A stretch of 12,808 nt of DNA. It comes from an uncultured beta proteobacterium (lineage in GTDB: Bacteria; Pseudomonadota; Gammaproteobacteria; Burkholderiales; Burkholderiaceae). Numbering within the stretch: the first letter of the stretch is position 1; each line of letters starts with the position of its first letter. The DNA is taken from positions 1 through 12,808 of the forward strand of contig CAJAFJ010000168.1 in NCBI GenBank assembly GCA_903938955.1. The letters run 5' to 3'. This document shows, piece by piece, positions 9,428 through 12,808 of this stretch. The notes beneath the pieces are model-generated. The model was given only the letters and a program-made list of their open reading frames with translations, had not been told where the DNA came from and did not search any database. Made by a program: the position numbers and the translations under genes.

Positions 9428-10783
9428 TCACTCGTAAATGCGGGTTTGGTCAAACGTCTCGGCCGGTATGCTGACGCCAAAGGCCTTGAGTCGGCCCATG
9501 AAGGTCGGCCGTACACCCGTAGCCGCAAAACGCCCCAGCACCGCGCCATCGGCCGCGACACCCGTTTGCGTAAAGGCATAGATCTCCTGCATGGTGATGA
9601 TGTCGCCCTCCATCCCCACCACTTCTTGCAGACTCACCAACTTGCGCTTGCCATCGGTCAGGCGGGCTATCTGAATCACGGCCGAAATGGCAGAACTGAT
9701 TTGCTGCCGCATGGCTTTAGGCGGAATAGTCATGCCGCCCATACCGGCCATGTTTTCCAGCCGTGTCAAGGCGTCGCGCGGTGTGTTGGCATGCACTGTG
9801 GCCATTGAGCCTTCGTGGCCCGTGTTCATGGCCTGCAGCATATCCACCACCTCAATGCCGCGCACCTCGCCAACGATGATGCGGTCGGGCCGCATCCGCA
9901 AACTGTTACGTACAAGGGCACGCTGGTTAACTTCGCCCTTGCCCTCGATATTGGGCGGCCGTGTTTCCAAGCGAACCACATGGGGTTGCTGCAACTGCAA
10001 CTCAGCCGCATCTTCAATTGTCACGATGCGCTCGTTAGGAGGAATCGCGCTGGACAACACATTCAGCAGCGTCGTCTTGCCCGAACCGGTACCACCCGAA
10101 ATCAGAATATTCATCTTGGCGCGCACCATGCCCGCCAGCAATTGCGACAGTTCCGGCGTGAGTGACTTGTTTTTAACCAGGTCTTCCGCACGCAAAGGCA
10201 CCACGGCAAACCGCCGAATCGACAACAAGGGGCCGTCCAGCGACAAAGGCGGAATGATGGCGTTGACGCGCGAACCGTCCGGCAGGCGGGCATCCACCAT
10301 CGGACTTGACTCATCTATGCGCCGCCCGATGCGCGACACAATCTTGTCGATGATCTTCATCAAGTGAGCTGTGTCGGCAAACACAATGCTGGACAACTCC
10401 AGCTTCCCCTGTCGTTCGACAAAGACTTTTTTGGGGCCATTGACCAAAATATCAGACACCGTTGGGTCAGCCAGCAGGGGCTCAATGGGGCCCAATCCCA
10501 TCACCTCATCCTGAATATCAAGAATGATTTTTTTTCGCTCTGCAGCATTCAAAGCGACACCGGATTCCGCCAGCATTCTTTCAGTCAACGAACTCAACTC
10601 TTCGCGCAATCGCTCAGGTGACAAGCTCCCCAGCACCTCCAGGTTAATGCGGGCCAGCAACTGGGTGTGCAGCTTCGACTTCAACTCATAGTATTCCGAC
10701 GAATGCGGCACCTGTGCATCAAACCCCAACTCAGCCACGTCAGACGTATTATTAAAACCTAGCCTTTGTTCGCGCAGATTCAT
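9428..10783 (-). CDS. tadA: Tad pilus secretion ATPase TadA/CpaF
   Basis: A hexameric ATPase of the VirB11/GspE superfamily that powers Tad pilus extension and, in the family, retraction. The 451-residue product has an N-terminal helical region, the N-terminal alpha/beta domain (VSDILVNGP at 109-117), Walker [10 protein letters not shown] at 230-238, the Asp box TIEDAAEL at 255-262, Walker [10 protein letters not shown] at 301-309, and the His box [15 protein letters not shown] from 321. All catalytic motifs are intact. An AAAGG ribosome site precedes the ATG by about 8 bp. It sits 40 bp after tadZ and 4 bp before tadB, indicating cotranscription. Confidence 0.97.
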   Translation of the reverse strand: MNLREQRLGFNNTSDVAELGFDAQVPHSSEYYELKSKLHTQLLARINLEVLGSLSPERLREELSSLTERMLAESGVALNAAERKKIILDIQDEVMGLGPIEPLLADPTVSDILVNGPKKVFVERQGKLELSSIVFADTAHLMKIIDKIVSRIGRRIDESSPMVDARLPDGSRVNAIIPPLSLDGPLLSIRRFAVVPLRAEDLVKNKSLTPELSQLLAGMVRAKMNILISGGTGSGKTTLLNVLSSAIPPNERIVTIEDAAELQLQQPHVVRLETRPPNIEGKGEVNQRALVRNSLRMRPDRIIVGEVRGIEVVDMLQAMNTGHEGSMATVHANTPRDALTRLENMAGMGGMTIPPKAMRQQISSAISAVIQIARLTDGKRKLVSLQEVVGMEGDIITMQEIYAFTQTGVAADGAVLGRFAATGVRPTFMGRLKAFGVSIPAETFDQTRIYE

Positions 10784-10823
10784 GGTGTTTTACCTTTATG
10801 TGTTTAGTACTCGAAACCCGTCA

Positions 10824-11999
10824 TCATGCTGAAAAGCTAAGTAAGTTGCGCAGCCAACCCTTCTGGTGAACTGCAGGGGTGGGGGCCAGCGCTTGCGCCC
10901 AATCCTGCAAGGCCTGAGCCACCGGGTCACGGACGGCGAGCTTGAGCAGCGGCACCCCCTGATTTACCGACGCCCTGACCGCCATGTGGCTGTTAGGAAT
11001 CGTCCGCTGCACCTTCAACAAGGTGGCCTTCTCCACATCGTCAAGCGTAATGTCACCTTGCTTTTCATAGCGATTCACAACGAGATTGAGCTGGCTGCTG
11101 GCATAGCCCAGCGTCCTAAAAACAGAAACCATCAGTTTGGCAGCACGAAGAAAAGGCACATCCAGCTGAAGGGTTAGGTAGATAGTGTCGGCCATGTCCA
11201 ACGCCCGAATCGTGAGGGGGTCGAGCATACTGCTCATGTCCAGCACCACAAAGTCATAGTTGCTGCGCGCGGTCTCAATAATTTTTTCAAGACTTTCAGC
11301 AGAGACCTCGTTCACGCGCTCGGGCGACTCCGGCGCCGCCAGCACATGCAGCTTGTCGCTGAACTTGAGCATGCTGGACTCAAGCAGGGTCGCATCCATG
11401 CGGTGGGTTTGCCGTGCCAGGTCGACCACACTGGAGACCGCCACGCCATTGCCCAAAAACATGGCTGCATCGCCCAAGTACAAATTCAAGTCCAACACGG
11501 CCACACTTTTACCTTGCAGTGACAAGGCATAGGCCAGATTGGTGGCGAGGAAAGTGCCCCCCGCACCGCCCTTGGCGGGAATCATGGCCAGCACCTGACC
11601 CACAAATTGCCGGTGACGACCATTGATGAACTGCTTGCCCTGCGCGTGCTTGATGGCTTGTTGCACGGTCTGTTGCGTCAAGGGCGCGGGCAACACTTCA
11701 CGCACACCGGCGCGCATGGCACGCATCAAAAACTCAACCGAACGATCCGGGCTGACCAGCACCAGGTGCGTGCCGGGCGCCTTCATCAAGGCCAGTTCTA
11801 TCTGCTCCATCGCCGACTCATCGGCTACTGGAAAGTCCAGCAGCACCACATCGGACTGGTCCTTGCGAATCACATTGGCCAGGGTCTGTGCTGAGCCGTT
11901 TTGCACCGTGAAAATGACATCTGACCGCGAGAGGTCGGGCATAGTCAGCGCAGCCTGGGTCGCCTCGGTGCTACAGATGGCTGAGACTTTGATGTTCAT
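10824..11999 (-). CDS. tadZ: Tad pilus localisation ATPase-like protein TadZ/CpaE
   Basis: TadZ/CpaE is a MinD/ParA-related protein that places the pilus machine at the pole. The 391-residue product has a receiver-like domain (about 1-120, with Asp55 in VVLLDFP) and a MinD-like domain from about 133. The P-loop reads KGGAGGT at 143-149: the first, signature Lys is kept but the canonical Lys before Thr is Gly, as in other atypical TadZ proteins. VAVLDLNLYLGD at 166-177 and DFVVLDMSS further on match the Walker A' and B strands. It ends in tandem TGA TGA stops. A GTG at 12011 would add four residues; the ATG at 11999 is preferred, but neither start has a clear ribosome site. It lies between the TadE-like gene (58 bp) and tadA (40 bp). 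Confidence 0.92.
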   Translation of the reverse strand: MNIKVSAICSTEATQAALTMPDLSRSDVIFTVQNGSAQTLANVIRKDQSDVVLLDFPVADESAMEQIELALMKAPGTHLVLVSPDRSVEFLMRAMRAGVREVLPAPLTQQTVQQAIKHAQGKQFINGRHRQFVGQVLAMIPAKGGAGGTFLATNLAYALSLQGKSVAVLDLNLYLGDAAMFLGNGVAVSSVVDLARQTHRMDATLLESSMLKFSDKLHVLAAPESPERVNEVSAESLEKIIETARSNYDFVVLDMSSMLDPLTIRALDMADTIYLTLQLDVPFLRAAKLMVSVFRTLGYASSQLNLVVNRYEKQGDITLDDVEKATLLKVQRTIPNSHMAVRASVNQGVPLLKLAVRDPVAQALQDWAQALAPTPAVHQKGWLRNLLSFSA

Positions 12000-12057
12000 G
12001 ATTTTTTGCACAAGTTACTGTTTTTAATCAAGTTGACTCAATCCAGGAAGTTCATAT

Positions 12058-12636
12058 TCATGGGCTGAAACCCAAACTTTCAGCGGGCATTCGGACCGTC
12101 GATAACGGAATCTTTACCCCCGTTAAATCAGTGCTGTAATCGCCAGATTTAGAAAACAGGGCGATCATGGGAATGAATGGCATCGATTGATTTCTATCGC
12201 ACGTATCGCCTGTACTGATACAGACTTCCACGAAGCGTATGCATTCTGCTATCCGTGTTGCATCAAGACACGCTGCAATGTTGTCGCTTGGACTTGTCGG
12301 AATGGGAGAAGCGACTGCGCCTGAAGAATTCAAGTAGCGAATGTTAACGCTGGCATTTTTTATATCGGTATATGCCGGCAAACTTCCACTACTGAACAAA
12401 GCAGAATGTTTGATGGCAGCAATTTCAGAAGTACTTGTGAAGTCTGTAACCACAGCTTGTCGTGCAGCATTTCGAGTAACTTCCTGCACTGTGTTCCACA
12501 CGAACATAAGGCGCCCAAACTCCATAGCACCCAGCAATAGAAGTAACAAAGGAATGACTACAAGAGCAAACTCGACAACAGCAACACCCTGCTGGTTCAC
12601 TCTTGTCTTTAAAAATGACGAATAATGAATTTTCAT
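12058..12636 (-). CDS. TadE-like minor pseudopilin
   Basis: The 192-residue product opens with a short basic leader, then QQG17-VAVVEF, a membrane helix (about 18-40) and EFGRLMFVWNTVQEVTRNAARQ, the typical TadE-like N-terminus. Cleavage by a TadV-type prepilin peptidase would fall after Gly17, with Glu22 at position +5. The periplasmic part carries four cysteines (123, 132, 139, 146), suggesting disulfides. The ATG at 12636 is preferred over one at 12732: it lies 8 bp after the stop of an upstream TadE-like frame, with TGAG as ribosome site, and gives the expected short leader. Base composition is visibly more AT-rich than in the downstream tad genes. It could equally be called TadF-like; the exact subtype is uncertain. 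Confidence 0.82.
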   Translation of the reverse strand: MKIHYSSFLKTRVNQQGVAVVEFALVVIPLLLLLLGAMEFGRLMFVWNTVQEVTRNAARQAVVTDFTSTSEIAAIKHSALFSSGSLPAYTDIKNASVNIRYLNSSGAVASPIPTSPSDNIAACLDATRIAECIRFVEVCISTGDTCDRNQSMPFIPMIALFSKSGDYSTDLTGVKIPLSTVRMPAESLGFSP

Positions 12637-12644
12637 TTTTAAAC

Positions 12645-12808
12645 TCAATTCATATAGCGCATTGTGGTGTGTGGAGACAAACCGATACTGCCGTAATTGA
12701 TTAGCCCGCCCTCTCCGATAAAAGGAAACCATTCACCAATAGCCACACTAAAACCAGCAATTTCTGTTCTCAGCGCTGTTGAAGGTTTAAAAGTTGTCTC
12801 TCCTCAAC
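12645..12808 (-). pseudogene. 3' end of an upstream TadE-like gene, possibly frameshifted
   Basis: A 52-codon frame ends in TGA at 12645-12647, 8 bp before the next gene. Its end, INYGSIGLSPHTTMRYMN, resembles the usual TadE C-terminus (a Gly-x-Ile/Leu strand followed by ThrThrMetArgTyr). However, an in-frame TGA stands at 12804-12806, no good start codon follows, and the other two frames also stop by 12770. Removing one T from the T4 run at 12788-12791 would join the frame to another open to the window edge. It may therefore be a frameshifted tadE, an assembly error, or a chance similarity. Confidence 0.45.

Noticed and set aside
8449..9579. Longer TadB start at 9579
   Set aside because: It would overlap tadA by about 150 bp and add 52 basic residues without homology; the ATG at 9423 has proper spacing and begins with the expected membrane segment.
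9687..10367. 226-codon plus-strand frame inside tadA
   Set aside because: Antisense to the ATPase motifs of TadA; no protein-like features.
12058..12732. Longer start (12732) for the second TadE-like protein
   Set aside because: It would put 32 extra residues before the short basic prepilin leader and overlap the TadE-like tail of the upstream gene; the ATG at 12636 fits leader length and operon spacing.

Overview
The window looks like a chromosomal piece of a betaproteobacterium, most likely of the family Comamonadaceae (Rhodoferax/Polaromonas/Acidovorax-like). This rests on GC-rich coding sequence, protein sequences close in character to Burkholderiales homologues, divergent ftsK/trxB, and a short intergenic repeat at 3491-3562 that resembles one I associate with that family. 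The genus is an inference. No tRNA, rRNA, CRISPR array or insertion sequence was seen.

Left part (1-4939), housekeeping: a leftward ftsK (5' 614 codons only, cut by the window edge) is divergent from trxB (thioredoxin reductase). A promoter just after trxB serves rpmB-rpmG (ribosomal proteins L28 and L33), which end in a strong hairpin terminator followed by a second hairpin and the family-type repeat. Convergent with them is a leftward membrane fatty-acid desaturase with all histidine boxes and a long C-terminal extension. A 12-bp perfect palindrome lies just upstream of its start.

Middle (4940-6636): a leftward RsmB/NOP-family rRNA m5C methyltransferase starts only 16 bp from a divergent small DUF1653-type gene. 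The 169-bp gap after DUF1653 holds no obvious terminator but contains a possible 31-codon ORF that overlaps the stop of the next gene.

Right part (6637-12808), all leftward: a tight-adherence (Tad) type IVc pilus locus. In transcription order it has the 3' end of a TadE-like pseudopilin (possibly frameshifted), a second TadE-like minor pseudopilin with four C-terminal cysteines, TadZ/CpaE (receiver-like domain plus degenerate P-loop ATPase), TadA/CpaF (secretion ATPase), TadB and TadC (inner-membrane platform), and a lipoprotein with a LytR_C domain in the place where tadD usually lies. Gene gaps are 4 to 58 bp, so one operon is likely; its promoter, major pilin, prepilin peptidase, secretin and CpaB genes are not in the window and probably lie beyond position 12808. 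TadZ would position the machine, TadA would power it, TadB/TadC would form the platform, and the TadE-like proteins would be minor pilins.

The system itself is known. The points that deserve a second look are the TPR-less LytR_C lipoprotein, the P-loop of TadZ, the cysteine-bearing pseudopilin, the apparently broken TadE reading frame, the desaturase palindrome and the rpmB leader.
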